From a virus, in IMG/VR virus record IMGVR_UViG_3300027969_000359, positions 1 through 27,471 of that record: a stretch of 27,471 nucleotides of DNA. One strand, given 5' to 3'. Both the position numbers and the translations under genes were made by a program. The notes under the pieces are model-generated. The model made no database searches. It saw only the letters and a list, made by a program, of their open reading frames with translations, and was not told where the DNA came from. Of the stretch, positions 8,401 through 16,510 are shown in pieces (the stretch's first letter is position 1; each line of letters opens with the position of its first letter).

Positions 8401-11400
8401 ATGTTCGTAATCTTTATCCTCAATTGGATAGAGATAATTATAATGCAGATCCAAAGGCAACTACAACTTACGCAGATATTCAACCACTTGGAAAAGTCAC
8501 AACGGATGATAAGAGAAATTCAGTTACAAAGGAAGCTCTGGATTTATTTGTAAAAGAAAATACAATTGGTTTTGGTATTACTTATGCTGCTGTAACTGGA
8601 ACTGCTGTTACTTTCTATACAGATAGAGAACACAACCTGAATGCGATTTCTGCACTTTCATTAACTGCTACTGGTTCTGGTTATGGTTCAACAACTCTTT
8701 ATTCTGCTGCTTTGGTGGGTGGAACTGGAGCAGGAATTAATGCAACAGTTAAAGTTTCATTGTCTGGTGGAGTTCCAACAGATGTAAGTATTGTAGATGG
8801 TGGTAGTGCTTATGGTGTAGGAAATACAATGAGCATTGCGGGCGGAACAACACTCGCAACCGTACAAGTAACTTCTATCAATAATAATGTTGGTGATGCA
8901 ATTCAAATTGTTGGATTTGCAAGTGAAGGTTATAATGGTTTATTTAAAATTACAGCAATTCCTGGACCAAAACAATTTACAGTCTATAATGCAAATAATG
9001 TTGGTGTTTATACATCTAGAACTGATGGCAAGTTGCCTTATGCTGCAATTACGGCAGAAGGTTCCACAATTTCAACTTTAAACTTTACAAATATTAGGAC
9101 TGGAATTGCAACAGTTACTACATCTACATCTCACGGATTGCTTGTTGGTAATAAATTTACAATTGTTGGTACAGGAAAGGCAATCTATGATAGTTCATTT
9201 GTAGTTAAGAATGTAGTTGGTCTTACTACATTTACATTTAATGTTGGTGTCGTAACTGCAACTCAACCGTATGTGAGTGGTGGTACAGTCTTAAAACAAG
9301 GTATTGGAGTAAATGCTCTTCCAATTGGAGATGGGGAGAGCAATCTTGGTGGTCGTGCATCTTACATTTATGGTGGAATTTCTGTAACACTTGGAAGTTC
9401 TTTATCTCCTTCTGCAACTACAATTAATCTCTCAAGTCCAAATGGATTCAAAAAGGGCGATTTCATCCAAATTAATTCAGAAATTCTTCGTATCTTAAAT
9501 GATACTTGCACATCTGTAATTCGCGGACAATTTGGTACAATTTCAGCAGCAGCAGATAGCGGAACCCTTGTTAAGAAAATTCGTATCATTCCAATTCAAT
9601 TCCATCGTCCATCATATCTTCGTGCTTCTGGGCACACATTTGAATATGTTGGATACGGTCCTGGCAACTATTCAACTGGTCTTCCACAAAAGCAAACTAA
9701 AATTCTAAGTTCCGATGAAGTAATTGTTTCCCAAGCAAAAGAACAAGATGGGGGAACAATCGTTTATTCTGGTATGAATGATTTGGGTGAGTTTTATTCT
9801 GGTTCAAAGAAATTAACTTCCATCACTGGAGAAGAAGAACTCTTTGATGCTCCAATATTTACTTATACTGGGGATGATGCGAATACAGATTTAACCAAGA
9901 GATTGAGTGGATATTATGATGATATTGTAGTAAAAGAAAGAATTACGGTTGAAGGCGGCGAAAATAATAACCAAACTTCACAATTCTATGGTCCTGTAAA
10001 TTTCACACAGAAAATTACAAATACATCAGATAATGGAATTGAAACTAAAAACTTATATGTTAAAGGAACTTCTTCTCAATCAAAACTAATTACAGTTGGA
10101 ATTTCTACTCCAACTTCTGCAGTAATTTCTGGTGCTCGTTCTGGTGATATTTCTCTAATTTCCAGTCCAGTATCTGGTGGATATGTAGGTCACGTTTATG
10201 CTGATAGTGACTGGAAGAGATTTGGAATGATTAGTGTTGAGAAGGACTTGGATGTTCTTCGTTTAGATAGACTTGGAATTGGTCAAACAAACGCAACATT
10301 CCCATTCACAAATGAATTGGAAGTAAATGGAACTGCAAGATTCAAAAATCTTTATGTAACTGAATCAGTAACATTTGTTACACCTCAAACATTTAGTAGT
10401 GTTGCTTTTGAAGGAATCACAATTTATAATGGTGCAGTTTTCCCAGGAACAAATTCAGTTGGGGCAATCACAACTGCTTATACACAGAAACATACACAAG
10501 GCATTTCGCAACTTTATAATTTAGAAGTTACTGGTACTGGTGTTACTTTCTCTAATACTGCAAATATTAACGTTGGTAGTTCTTTCAATTCAACATATGC
10601 TGGTGTTTCTACATTTGCTGGAAAATTAAATGTAAGTTCTTCTACTATTAGTGCTCTTGCTGGTACTGCTGTAACTTATACTAGTGGTAACATCACTACA
10701 TTGACTGGCACTTATGCTTATCAAAATGTTGGCATAATTACAGCACTTGCTGGTACTGCTGTGACTTATACTAGTGGCAATATCACTACATTAAGTGGTA
10801 CTTATGCTTATCAAAATGTAGGAATTATTACAGCACTTGCTGGTACTGCTGTTACTTATACAAATGCTACAATTACCAATTTAAATAATACTGGAATTAG
10901 TACAGTTAGTACTTCTGGTATTGATTTTAAAGGAACTTCTGGATTTACTAAATTAGTAGCATCATCAACTGCAAGTGGAACTCTCACATTACCAGCAGCA
11001 ACAGATACACTAGTTGGTAAAAATACTTCTGATGCCTTAACTAATAAAACAATTGCTGCTGGTTCAAATACTATTACTGGATTGACAAATACCAATCTTT
11101 CTGGTTCTGCTGCAATTTCAAATGCAAATCTAGCAAATAGCACGATTTCTGGTGTTGCTCTTGGAAGTAACCTTGGGGATTTGACTCTCAATACCCATTT
11201 AAGTTATACAAGTGGTTCCACTTATAATGGAAGTATAGCAAGAGTACTTAATGTTGATGCAAAATCAACTTGGACTCTTGGTGACAATAGCGCAAGTATT
11301 GTTTCTAGAGATGTAAATGGTGATTTTGCTGCCCGTGATATTACAAGTAGAATTATTACTTCAAATATTGCAACAGGAACTGCACCATTTGTAGTGTCTT

Positions 11401-12176
11401 CCACTACACAAGTTAGCAATTTAAATGCTTCTTCTCTGCAAAGTTATCAGCCCGTAAGTACAAACACAGCAAGCAGTATTGTGCTTCGTGATGGTTCTGG
11501 TAACTTTAGTGCTGGTACAATTAGTGCTACCAATTTAAATGGAACTCTTCAGTATAGTGTTTCTACTGGAACTTACTTGTCTGGATCATTTAATAACTCT
11601 GCATCTGCAACTATTACAATAAATGCTACAAGTGCAAATACTGCATCTACAGTAGTTGCTCGTGATGCTTCAGGTAACTTTAGTGCTGGAACTATTACTG
11701 CAACTTTAACTGGTACGGCAAGTGCTCTTGTAACTGGAAATAATTATCAAGTTAATTCCTTCGGTGTTGGAACTGCTGCTTCGGGTACTGCTGGTGAAAT
11801 TCGTGCAACAAATGATATTACCGCATTCTATTCTGATTTGAGACTGAAAGAAAATATCAGTCCAATTGCAAATGCTCTTAATAAAGTATGTTCTCTTCGT
11901 GGAGTTACATATAATGCAAATGATGTTGCTGCTTCTTTTGGTTATACAAGAGAAGAACAAGTTGGTGTCATCGCACAAGAAGTAGAAAAAGTACTTCCAC
12001 AAGTTGTGAAAGCAGCACCATTTGATATTGATGTGGATGATGACGGAAATGAATATTCCAGAAGTGGTGAAAATTACAAGACTGTTAAATATGAAAAAAT
12101 TGTACCACTTCTAATTGAAGCAATCAAAGAACTTTCGGAAAAAGTAAGGAGGTTAGAAAATGACCCTACCAAGTAG
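5427..12176 (+). CDS. Giant virion structural / tail fibre protein with S74 chaperone
   Basis: A 2249-residue structural protein. Residues 1-~90 (MPLSRLENFLKNAEG, then LYVNPSDFDATDSYENKG and LVYPGTHY) start a pectin-lyase-like beta-helix that continues to about residue 560 (ITNSNSNFGAVALESVGF). Next come several copies of a beta module with a 'HGL/HNL ... yNGsF.V ... FTY' pattern (about residues 305-350, 850-910 and 1230-1290), a GSGYGSTT-type module near 1085, and an ASGHTFEYVG segment near 1400 that recurs in the gene at 14299. The last third is fibre shaft: 30-residue repeats at 1743-1818, then DTLVGKNTSDALTNKTI and NLSGSAAISNANL. The end is a peptidase S74 domain: SDLRLK (Ser2136, Lys2141), GVIAQE and a coiled coil. 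Self-cleavage would release about 114 residues. No good Shine-Dalgarno precedes the ATG. Confidence 0.88.
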   Translation: MPLSRLENFLKNAEGNILYVNPSDFDATDSYENKGNSLARPFKSIQRALIEAARFSYQSGRNNDRIDRTTVLVYPGTHYIDNRPGFAIDTTGALKQRTGSGSGVSWASGVTINELGSAFNTDVLDANNDLYKLNSVDGGVIIPRGVSIIGYDLRKTKIRPLYVPDPLDDYINTSSIFNVTGTCYFSIFTFLDADTTKFSYKNYNNTTNFPNYSHHKLTAFAYADGVNNVKISNVDSGLTDLQMYYHKLTLVYGNSSGRPIIDYPVGLDFEPSVDEYRIVGNLNANNLGITSIRSGDGVTPSSSITVTTNATHGLFVDTPILMKGVGIDTSIYNGSFVVSGIVGLTTFTYTSLGSPTNPVPDPVTYLQDAQVVIEADSVSSASPYIFNCSIRSVYGMNGIHADGSKSTGFKSMVVAQFTGVSLQKDDNAFIDYDSTSKSFKDNSQSSNSPLHTYSGSIYKPSYENNHVKVSNGGFIQCVSIFAIGYARQFLAESGGDMSITNSNSNFGAVALESVGFRKEAFDRDNTGYITHIIPPREVITNENEVTWLSLDITKTISAATISNLYLYGYNSLDIAPPHQVDSYRIGAKQNELLNLTVTIGTAQTTYTAPVLMQSPGGSVYSAQKVSTVGRSAGINSISSDIFTLTGAHNFYNGEKVRVFSDTAEAPNNVELNKVYYISTTGSSNQVKLSPTYSDAIAATPRTINGTNNLGGILTIVSSVTDKQPGDLGHPIQFDSTNSNWYIICSNSTQDNTIYNAIVGLGTTGLGLESGSTFVKRKLDNRSLNERIYKLRYVIPKEATNARPPIAGYTLQESSTTTIDSPGVLSGDLSNSIQLKNPKVITGASYSSNVITITTELPHNLSSGDGIKIQNVLSSNNPTGSASSVFNGSFAIASVPSSKTFTISGIATDPGSFANITNQRTTSQQVAALPTVIRERYYDTYFIYRIDEIKKFIPGSSTTGQDGIYHLTVMSSGESPTLKNVGYGISYKNYNQDVRNLYPQLDRDNYNADPKATTTYADIQPLGKVTTDDKRNSVTKEALDLFVKENTIGFGITYAAVTGTAVTFYTDREHNLNAISALSLTATGSGYGSTTLYSAALVGGTGAGINATVKVSLSGGVPTDVSIVDGGSAYGVGNTMSIAGGTTLATVQVTSINNNVGDAIQIVGFASEGYNGLFKITAIPGPKQFTVYNANNVGVYTSRTDGKLPYAAITAEGSTISTLNFTNIRTGIATVTTSTSHGLLVGNKFTIVGTGKAIYDSSFVVKNVVGLTTFTFNVGVVTATQPYVSGGTVLKQGIGVNALPIGDGESNLGGRASYIYGGISVTLGSSLSPSATTINLSSPNGFKKGDFIQINSEILRILNDTCTSVIRGQFGTISAAADSGTLVKKIRIIPIQFHRPSYLRASGHTFEYVGYGPGNYSTGLPQKQTKILSSDEVIVSQAKEQDGGTIVYSGMNDLGEFYSGSKKLTSITGEEELFDAPIFTYTGDDANTDLTKRLSGYYDDIVVKERITVEGGENNNQTSQFYGPVNFTQKITNTSDNGIETKNLYVKGTSSQSKLITVGISTPTSAVISGARSGDISLISSPVSGGYVGHVYADSDWKRFGMISVEKDLDVLRLDRLGIGQTNATFPFTNELEVNGTARFKNLYVTESVTFVTPQTFSSVAFEGITIYNGAVFPGTNSVGAITTAYTQKHTQGISQLYNLEVTGTGVTFSNTANINVGSSFNSTYAGVSTFAGKLNVSSSTISALAGTAVTYTSGNITTLTGTYAYQNVGIITALAGTAVTYTSGNITTLSGTYAYQNVGIITALAGTAVTYTNATITNLNNTGISTVSTSGIDFKGTSGFTKLVASSTASGTLTLPAATDTLVGKNTSDALTNKTIAAGSNTITGLTNTNLSGSAAISNANLANSTISGVALGSNLGDLTLNTHLSYTSGSTYNGSIARVLNVDAKSTWTLGDNSASIVSRDVNGDFAARDITSRIITSNIATGTAPFVVSSTTQVSNLNASSLQSYQPVSTNTASSIVLRDGSGNFSAGTISATNLNGTLQYSVSTGTYLSGSFNNSASATITINATSANTASTVVARDASGNFSAGTITATLTGTASALVTGNNYQVNSFGVGTAASGTAGEIRATNDITAFYSDLRLKENISPIANALNKVCSLRGVTYNANDVAASFGYTREEQVGVIAQEVEKVLPQVVKAAPFDIDVDDDGNEYSRSGENYKTVKYEKIVPLLIEAIKELSEKVRRLENDPTK
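10653..10880 (+). repeat. 90-bp tandem coding repeat
   Basis: A 30-codon unit (ALAGTAVTYTSGNITTL, then GTYAYQNVGIIT) begins at 10653, 10743 and 10833, exactly 90 bases apart. The first two copies are full and differ at only a few bases; the third diverges after about 16 codons. Being a multiple of three, copy changes keep the fibre frame. Confidence 0.85.
12146..12152 (+). promoter_or_regulatory. Full Shine-Dalgarno AAGGAGG
   Basis: A perfect AAGGAGG lies 7 bases before the ATG at 12160, inside the last codons of the upstream gene. It fixes the start of the glycine-rich gene. Several neighbouring structural genes have no visible site, so this one stands out. Confidence 0.8.
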
Positions 12177-13053
12177 TGGTGCTATTAGTTTCTCACAAAT
12201 TAGAAGTGAATTTGGTTCTGTTGGAAATGATGGATTGTCAAGTTATGGTGCATTAGATTCTGGAATTCCAGCAAGTGGTGCAACTATAAAATTTTCTAAT
12301 TTTTATAATAAAATATTAAACGCAACAAGAACGGTGAGTACAAATCAAACTAATTATAATGCTAGAACTGATTTTCAAAATGCAACAATTGTTGGAGGAA
12401 AGAAAACAACAGCAACTGTTTATAGTTCAAATCAAACAGTCAAATATTATTTAACTGTAGATAGTGGTATTGTGATAGGGGCTTCAGATACAGCAAATAC
12501 CGCTTTTGTTACTGGAAATTGGCCTGGCGGATCTTATTTTCAATTAAATAATGTTGGTTATATTGTTGGCGCAGGCGGAGCTGGTGCTGGTGATGCTGGT
12601 GGTGCTGGTGGTGCTGGCGGCAATGCATTAAATGCATTTTATAATTTAGCAATAAACAATACTGGAACAATTGCTGGCGGAGGCGGTGGTGGTGGTGCTG
12701 GATCTGATGGATATGCAAACGGTTGTCAACAAACTGGTTGTTGCCAACAAGAATGTTATACTGCTACTGCTGTTCACGGCGGTGGAGGTGGTGGTGCTGG
12801 TTTTCCTGCCGGTACAGGTGGGTATAATGCAGGAAGTTCTGGTTCTTTAACTGCTGGTGGTGCTGGTGGTGGTGGATACTGTAGCTCAAATGGAAATCAA
12901 ACTGCTTGTTCTACTTCTGGTGGATCTGGTGGTGCTTTAGGTGCCGTGGGTAGTGGTAGTGCTGGATCTGGTGGTGCAGCAGGAAACTATATAGTTGGTA
13001 ACTCATATGTAACTTGGTTAGCATATGGTAGTATAGCAGGAGGGGCATCATAA
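12160..13053 (+). CDS. Glycine-rich adhesin-like protein, probable polyglycine-II fold
   Basis: A 297-residue protein. Residues 1-50 (MTLPSSGAISFSQIRSEFG, then ATIKFSNFYN) match an N-terminal attachment motif I associate with short marine phage virion proteins. Residues ~55-136 form a beta region. Residues 137-276 are glycine-dominated, with runs such as GGAGGAGG, IAGGGGGGGAG, HGGGGGGAG and TAGGAGGGG broken by short non-glycine loops. This resembles the polyglycine-II sandwich of the gp38 adhesins at long-tail-fibre tips of some T4-like phages, where the loops contact the receptor (established for phage S16). Two loops carry cysteines (189, 194, 195, 199, and 241, 250), possibly paired. The end, GNYIVGNSYVTWLAYGSIAGG, resembles C-termini of other glycine-rich phage tip proteins. 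The gene overlaps the giant fibre gene by 17 bases, so it may cap that fibre (inference). Confidence 0.78.
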   Translation: MTLPSSGAISFSQIRSEFGSVGNDGLSSYGALDSGIPASGATIKFSNFYNKILNATRTVSTNQTNYNARTDFQNATIVGGKKTTATVYSSNQTVKYYLTVDSGIVIGASDTANTAFVTGNWPGGSYFQLNNVGYIVGAGGAGAGDAGGAGGAGGNALNAFYNLAINNTGTIAGGGGGGGAGSDGYANGCQQTGCCQQECYTATAVHGGGGGGAGFPAGTGGYNAGSSGSLTAGGAGGGGYCSSNGNQTACSTSGGSGGALGAVGSGSAGSGGAAGNYIVGNSYVTWLAYGSIAGGAS

Positions 13054-13394
13054 TGCCAACGGTTAAAATTGTAAGTATAGATGAAACTAGTAACAGTATT
13101 ATAGCAAAAATATGGGATTCGTCTTTAAATAAAAATATAGATGACTATCCCGCAATTGCTGTGGATTTGTCTCGTATAGATCTTGATGGTGATGTTACAA
13201 GTCAATTGGTAAATCTTCTTTTGGGGCAATTAAATTATCAAAAAAGTCTTGAGATTAATATTGAAGATCATCATTACAAAAAACTTGAATCTATGATTGG
13301 ATTAGAATTATCCCCAACTAAAGATGAGGGATTAGATATTTTAATTGATCCAACTAATCCAAATAGTCAGGAACAACTTAAAGAAAATTGGTAA
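13053..13394 (+). CDS. Hypothetical protein following the adhesin gene
   Basis: A 113-residue acidic protein with no recognised family. It opens with a beta-like segment (MPTVKIVSIDETSNSIIAKIWD) and continues with mixed helices (QLVNLLLGQLNYQKSLEINIED, seen here in parts, and HHYKKLESMIGLEL). It has no cysteines, signal peptide or membrane segment. A strong Shine-Dalgarno (AGGAGGGG, 13038-13045) lies 7 bases before the ATG, within the adhesin's end, and the adhesin stop overlaps the ATG by one base, so it is coupled to the adhesin. In T4-like phages, genes right after fibre tips often encode assembly helpers; that role is plausible here but rests on position only. Confidence 0.68.
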   Translation: MPTVKIVSIDETSNSIIAKIWDSSLNKNIDDYPAIAVDLSRIDLDGDVTSQLVNLLLGQLNYQKSLEINIEDHHYKKLESMIGLELSPTKDEGLDILIDPTNPNSQEQLKENW

Positions 13395-13400
13395 TTAATT

Positions 13401-13997
13401 ATGAAAGTTTTTAGAGATAGAGACAATAGACTCATTTTGACATATTGGGAAATGAATAAAAATGAAGAATTTTATACCTGTGATTTATCTACTATTCCAA
13501 AAGGAGAAGATGGAAAAATAGAAGATTATGGATGCACTTTTACCACTAGTGGCAAATTTACATATCAAGAATCTGGAAGTGATGTTATAGAAACTTCAAT
13601 AACTGGGGAAGCAAATAATAGAAGACCACAAAAATCAGTTAAGATGATAATGCTTGAAGATAATACTAAATTTTGCTATTGTTTGGGTTTTGATGCATTG
13701 TTGACCACAAATACTTGCTCCGGTCAAGGAGATATGATGAATTCATCAGCAAGAAAATTAATTGGTGAAAGTATTTTTGTTTCTTCTGGAATATTTTTAG
13801 ATATTCAGGATACAGAAAAAGATTTTTATATTACAAATCCACTTTTAAACTCAGAACCAAATACTATATCATACAAAAAAGAAAATTCAAATGATTTTAT
13901 TAATTTGGAATTTGGTAAATATTTAAAAATTATATCCGGAGAAACTATCACATTAAAATCAACACTTGACATTCACATTCCAAAAGTGTATTATTAA
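13401..13997 (+). CDS. Hypothetical protein, last gene of the adhesin cluster
   Basis: A 198-residue protein with no recognised family. The N-terminal part looks like beta strands (MKVFRDRDNRLILTYWEM). The middle has a Cys-containing stretch (KFCYCLGFDALL, TTNTCSGQGD). The end is again beta-rich (LEFGKYLKIISGETITLKS), which could be a cupin-like or jelly-roll sandwich; I cannot confirm this. It has no signal peptide or membrane helix. It starts 6 bases after the previous gene without a clear ribosome binding site, so it probably depends on upstream translation. It is followed by a new late promoter at 14004, so it closes the transcription unit that starts at 5392. A structural or assembly role is a guess from location. 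Confidence 0.68.
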   Translation: MKVFRDRDNRLILTYWEMNKNEEFYTCDLSTIPKGEDGKIEDYGCTFTTSGKFTYQESGSDVIETSITGEANNRRPQKSVKMIMLEDNTKFCYCLGFDALLTTNTCSGQGDMMNSSARKLIGESIFVSSGIFLDIQDTEKDFYITNPLLNSEPNTISYKKENSNDFINLEFGKYLKIISGETITLKSTLDIHIPKVYY

Positions 13998-14003
13998 TAG
14001 GTA

Positions 14004-14010
14004 CTAAATA
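14004..14010 (+). promoter_or_regulatory. T4-type late promoter box CTAAATA
   Basis: CTAAATA lies 26 bases before the ATG at 14036, in the 38-base gap. Spacing matches the boxes before 2780 and 5427. Confidence 0.55.
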
Positions 14011-14035
14011 ATCCCGTAGTTATTCTATATCACGT

Positions 14036-14221
14036 ATGAAACCACAAGAAATGCTTGAAAATTTGACTAAACAAGCAGAAGAACTTCGCCAAGATATTCT
14101 TCAAACCGAACAATCATTTATTCAAAAAAAAGAACAATTTATTCGTCTTCAAGGAGCCATTGAAGCACTAAATCTTGTCCTTCAAGAAGAAGCGCCAACA
14201 GAAGTCGTAGCAGCAGAATAA
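14036..14221 (+). CDS. Small coiled-coil protein
   Basis: A 61-residue protein that is almost entirely helical, with heptad-like spacing of hydrophobic residues (MLENLTKQAEELRQDILQTE, then FIRLQGAIEALNLVLQEE) and a short acidic tail. A coiled-coil dimer or trimer is likely. It has its own late promoter box 26 bases upstream and a strong terminator 30 bases downstream, so it can be made as a separate short transcript, probably at high level. No family is recognised. Candidates are a small virion component, a fibre-assembly helper or a scaffold-like factor; the sequence does not choose between them. Confidence 0.72.
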   Translation: MKPQEMLENLTKQAEELRQDILQTEQSFIQKKEQFIRLQGAIEALNLVLQEEAPTEVVAAE

Positions 14222-14243
14222 AAACCTACTTTAAAATTTAATA

Positions 14244-14250
14244 CTAAATA
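14244..14250 (+). promoter_or_regulatory. T4-type late promoter box overlapping a terminator
   Basis: CTAAATA sits directly against the left arm of the terminator hairpin (14251). Transcription from it would begin around 14256-14257, inside that arm, and would serve the gene at 14299 (49 bases downstream). A second weaker match, GTAAATA, is at 14279-14285, only 14 bases before the ATG. Confidence 0.5.
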
Positions 14251-14277
14251 AAAGAGGGATATATATCCCTCTTTTTT
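14251..14277 (+). terminator. Intrinsic (rho-independent) terminator
   Basis: Bases 14251-14274 form a perfect 24-base palindrome (arm AAAGAGGGATA) with a GAGGG/CCCTC core, and T residues continue to 14277 (six in a row from 14272). It lies 30 bases after the stop of the coiled-coil gene. It is the only strong terminator I see in the window. Confidence 0.85.
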
Positions 14278-14298
14278 GGTAAATACCGAAATCTATAA

Positions 14299-16155
14299 AT
14301 GAGCACACCGATTAGGATAAAAAGATCCTCTGTGCCTGGAAAACTTCCGGGTCTTGCGGATATACAACTAGGAGAATTAGGTCTTAATACTTATGATGCT
14401 GAACTTTATACCAGACGAGAAAGAACTGGTATAGGAACAGACATCATAAGATTGGGTGCTGGATCCACTGTTACTAATATTTTATATGTCACAAGAGACG
14501 GAAGCGACACAAACACAGGAAGAAGACTTGGAGACGCAAAAGCAACCATCGCAGGAGCAGTTGCAGTTGCAACAACAAGCACAGTTATTAGGGTTGCTCC
14601 TGGATCTTATGTAGAAAATAATCCAATCACTTTACCAAATCAAGTAAGTATTGTTGGAGATAGTTTAAGGGAAGTATCAATTTCTTTGCAAAATCAAGGA
14701 GACTTATTTTATGTTGGAAATGGAAATTATATTTCCAATATGTCCTTTGTGGGCGCAGCAAATACTGGTGCCATCTTTGCATTTAATCCAACTGCTCCAA
14801 GATACATCAATCAATCACCTTATATTCAAAACTGTACAAACTTTATTCCCAATAGTATTGGAATGAGAATTGATGGTAGGCATTCTATTGGACCTACAAA
14901 ATCTATGGTTCTTGATAGCTATACTCAATATAATCAAGGTGGTATTGGGGTTTCAATTACCAATGAAGGTTATGCTCAATTAGTATCACTCTTTACAATT
15001 TGCAATGACGTAGCAGTATATTGCGGAAGTGGTGGTGCCTGCGATTTAACTAACTCAAATTCATCATTTGGAAATTATGGATTGGTTGGTGATGGCGTAG
15101 GACCAAGCAAATATACTGGAATAATAACTTCTTATGCAAGTGCAAATAGTGATACATTTGTATTAAATTTAACTACTCCTACGTTAAATGTATCAAATGC
15201 GGTTTATACAAATACGACTGGCGTAACAACCATCACAACTTCATCTCCACACAACTTTAATGTTGGAATGGGTGTTTCAATATCTGGTCTTCAATTTACT
15301 TGTACTGGTATTGGCGGAACTGTAATATATCCAAGTGGTGATAAAGGATATATTTTTGAAATTGCAAGTACTCCAAGTTCTACTTCATTTTCAATTAATG
15401 TTGGAGTTTCTACAACACCTAATCAAGTTTATGTTTCGGGCGGAACAGTTAAAAATAATATAGTTCGTCCATATGATGGACAAGCAGTTTATTTGGATGG
15501 TCTTTTCTACACCTTAAATCGTGTTGTAGTAGGTTCTGGTGGAACTGGTTATACAACCACACCAACAGTCACTATCAGTCCTCCAAGTACTTCCTGGGGC
15601 GTTCAGGCACAGGCAGTTGCAGTAATTAGTAATGGAAGTATAACTGGATTTGAAATTATATCTAATGGTCGTGGTTACATCTCAATTCCAGCGGTTCAAA
15701 TTAGTGCTCCAAATGTTGGAATAAATACTGCTATAGCATCCATTGAATTATTACCAACTTATTATACAATTAAGAGTTCAACACCAATTTCTGCTGGAAT
15801 TTGTACTATTACTTTGAATGATAATGTTCCTTATGCTGTTGGTGTTGGTTCAACTGTTCTATTTTTCAAACAAAGTAGAGTACTAGCATCTGGTCATTCA
15901 TTTGAATATATTGGATCTGGAGTTACTATTTCAACTGCTCTTCCTTCTACTGGTGGAGTTCCAATACAAGACAATGAAACTGATGCTCGCAATGGTGGTC
16001 TGGTAGTTTTTACATCCACCGACCAATCAGGTAATTTTAGAATTGGTGATGGTGTTGCGATTAATCAACAATCAGGAACTATTTCTGGTAGATTTTATTC
16101 AAAGAGTTTATTTTCAACAATGACACCATTCATTCTAGCACTCGGAGGAGAATAA
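14299..16155 (+). CDS. Virion structural protein with beta-helix domain
   Basis: A 618-residue structural protein. The N-terminus (IRIKRSSVPGKLPGLADIQL, then GELGLNTYDAELYTRR) matches the short N-terminal fold found in many phage fibre and tropism proteins. From about residue 70 (NILYVTRDGSDTNTGRRLGD) comes a pectin-lyase-like right-handed beta-helix with VIRVAPGSYVENNPI and VSIVGDSL. ACDLTNSNSSFGNYGLVGDG matches the corresponding part of the gene at 5427. Later modules are an 'HNF ... SFSINVGV' unit, a GTGYTTTPTVTISPP unit (~residue 414) and, near the end, ASGHSFEYIGSG followed by VFTSTDQSGNFRIGDG, shared with 5427. There is no S74 domain. The ATG at 14299 has no clear ribosome binding site; the reading frame begins just after the terminator. 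A baseplate or fibre-base location is inferred. Confidence 0.82.
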   Translation: MSTPIRIKRSSVPGKLPGLADIQLGELGLNTYDAELYTRRERTGIGTDIIRLGAGSTVTNILYVTRDGSDTNTGRRLGDAKATIAGAVAVATTSTVIRVAPGSYVENNPITLPNQVSIVGDSLREVSISLQNQGDLFYVGNGNYISNMSFVGAANTGAIFAFNPTAPRYINQSPYIQNCTNFIPNSIGMRIDGRHSIGPTKSMVLDSYTQYNQGGIGVSITNEGYAQLVSLFTICNDVAVYCGSGGACDLTNSNSSFGNYGLVGDGVGPSKYTGIITSYASANSDTFVLNLTTPTLNVSNAVYTNTTGVTTITTSSPHNFNVGMGVSISGLQFTCTGIGGTVIYPSGDKGYIFEIASTPSSTSFSINVGVSTTPNQVYVSGGTVKNNIVRPYDGQAVYLDGLFYTLNRVVVGSGGTGYTTTPTVTISPPSTSWGVQAQAVAVISNGSITGFEIISNGRGYISIPAVQISAPNVGINTAIASIELLPTYYTIKSSTPISAGICTITLNDNVPYAVGVGSTVLFFKQSRVLASGHSFEYIGSGVTISTALPSTGGVPIQDNETDARNGGLVVFTSTDQSGNFRIGDGVAINQQSGTISGRFYSKSLFSTMTPFILALGGE

Positions 16156-16159
16156 AAAA

Positions 16160-16501
16160 ATGGCATTAGCACTTAACGTATTTAAGACAATTACCAAAGT
16201 TGCCACTACAAATGCGGTGGGAATTTATACAGCACCAGTTGGATATACTGCAGTAGTTCTTCTTGCACAGGCAACAAATATTGGCAATAATACACAAACA
16301 GTTTCTTTTTCCCACCAAAGATCAACTGCAGGAATCGCAGTCACAACGGAAATTGTAAAGTCATTTCCAATTTCCGCAAATGACACTGCAAATTTACTTT
16401 CGGGCAAACTGGTATTGGAATCTAGCGATATTCTTGTTTTTTCTGCAAGTAATGCAACTGATATTAAATTTCTTGGTAGTATCTTAGAAACACTCAATTA
16501 A
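16160..16501 (+). CDS. Small virion-type beta protein
   Basis: A 113-residue protein, probably one beta domain (TKVATTNAVGIYTAPVGYTA, then VSFSHQRSTAGIAVTTEIVK and SGKLVLESSDILVFSASNAT). Such 'small-molecule-free' beta domains are common between cyanophage structural genes; I know no tested function. It has a strong Shine-Dalgarno (GGAGGAG, 16144-16150), 9 bases before the ATG and overlapping the upstream stop region, and it ends 9 bases before the giant fibre start. This tight packing between two structural genes suggests a minor virion part, perhaps joining the neighbouring beta-helix protein and fibre. Confidence 0.72.
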   Translation: MALALNVFKTITKVATTNAVGIYTAPVGYTAVVLLAQATNIGNNTQTVSFSHQRSTAGIAVTTEIVKSFPISANDTANLLSGKLVLESSDILVFSASNATDIKFLGSILETLN

Positions 16502-16510
16502 TACTCAAAA

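Noticed and set aside
10856-11191. Minus-strand hydrophobic open frame inside the giant fibre gene
   Set aside because: Shadow of a Thr/Asn/Ala-rich fibre sequence; it has no ribosome binding site and overlaps a clear long gene.
12509-12718. Minus-strand His/Gln-rich open frame opposite the glycine-rich gene
   Set aside because: It is the antisense shadow of GGT/GGC glycine codons (giving His and other low-complexity residues); no start signal or neighbour supports it.
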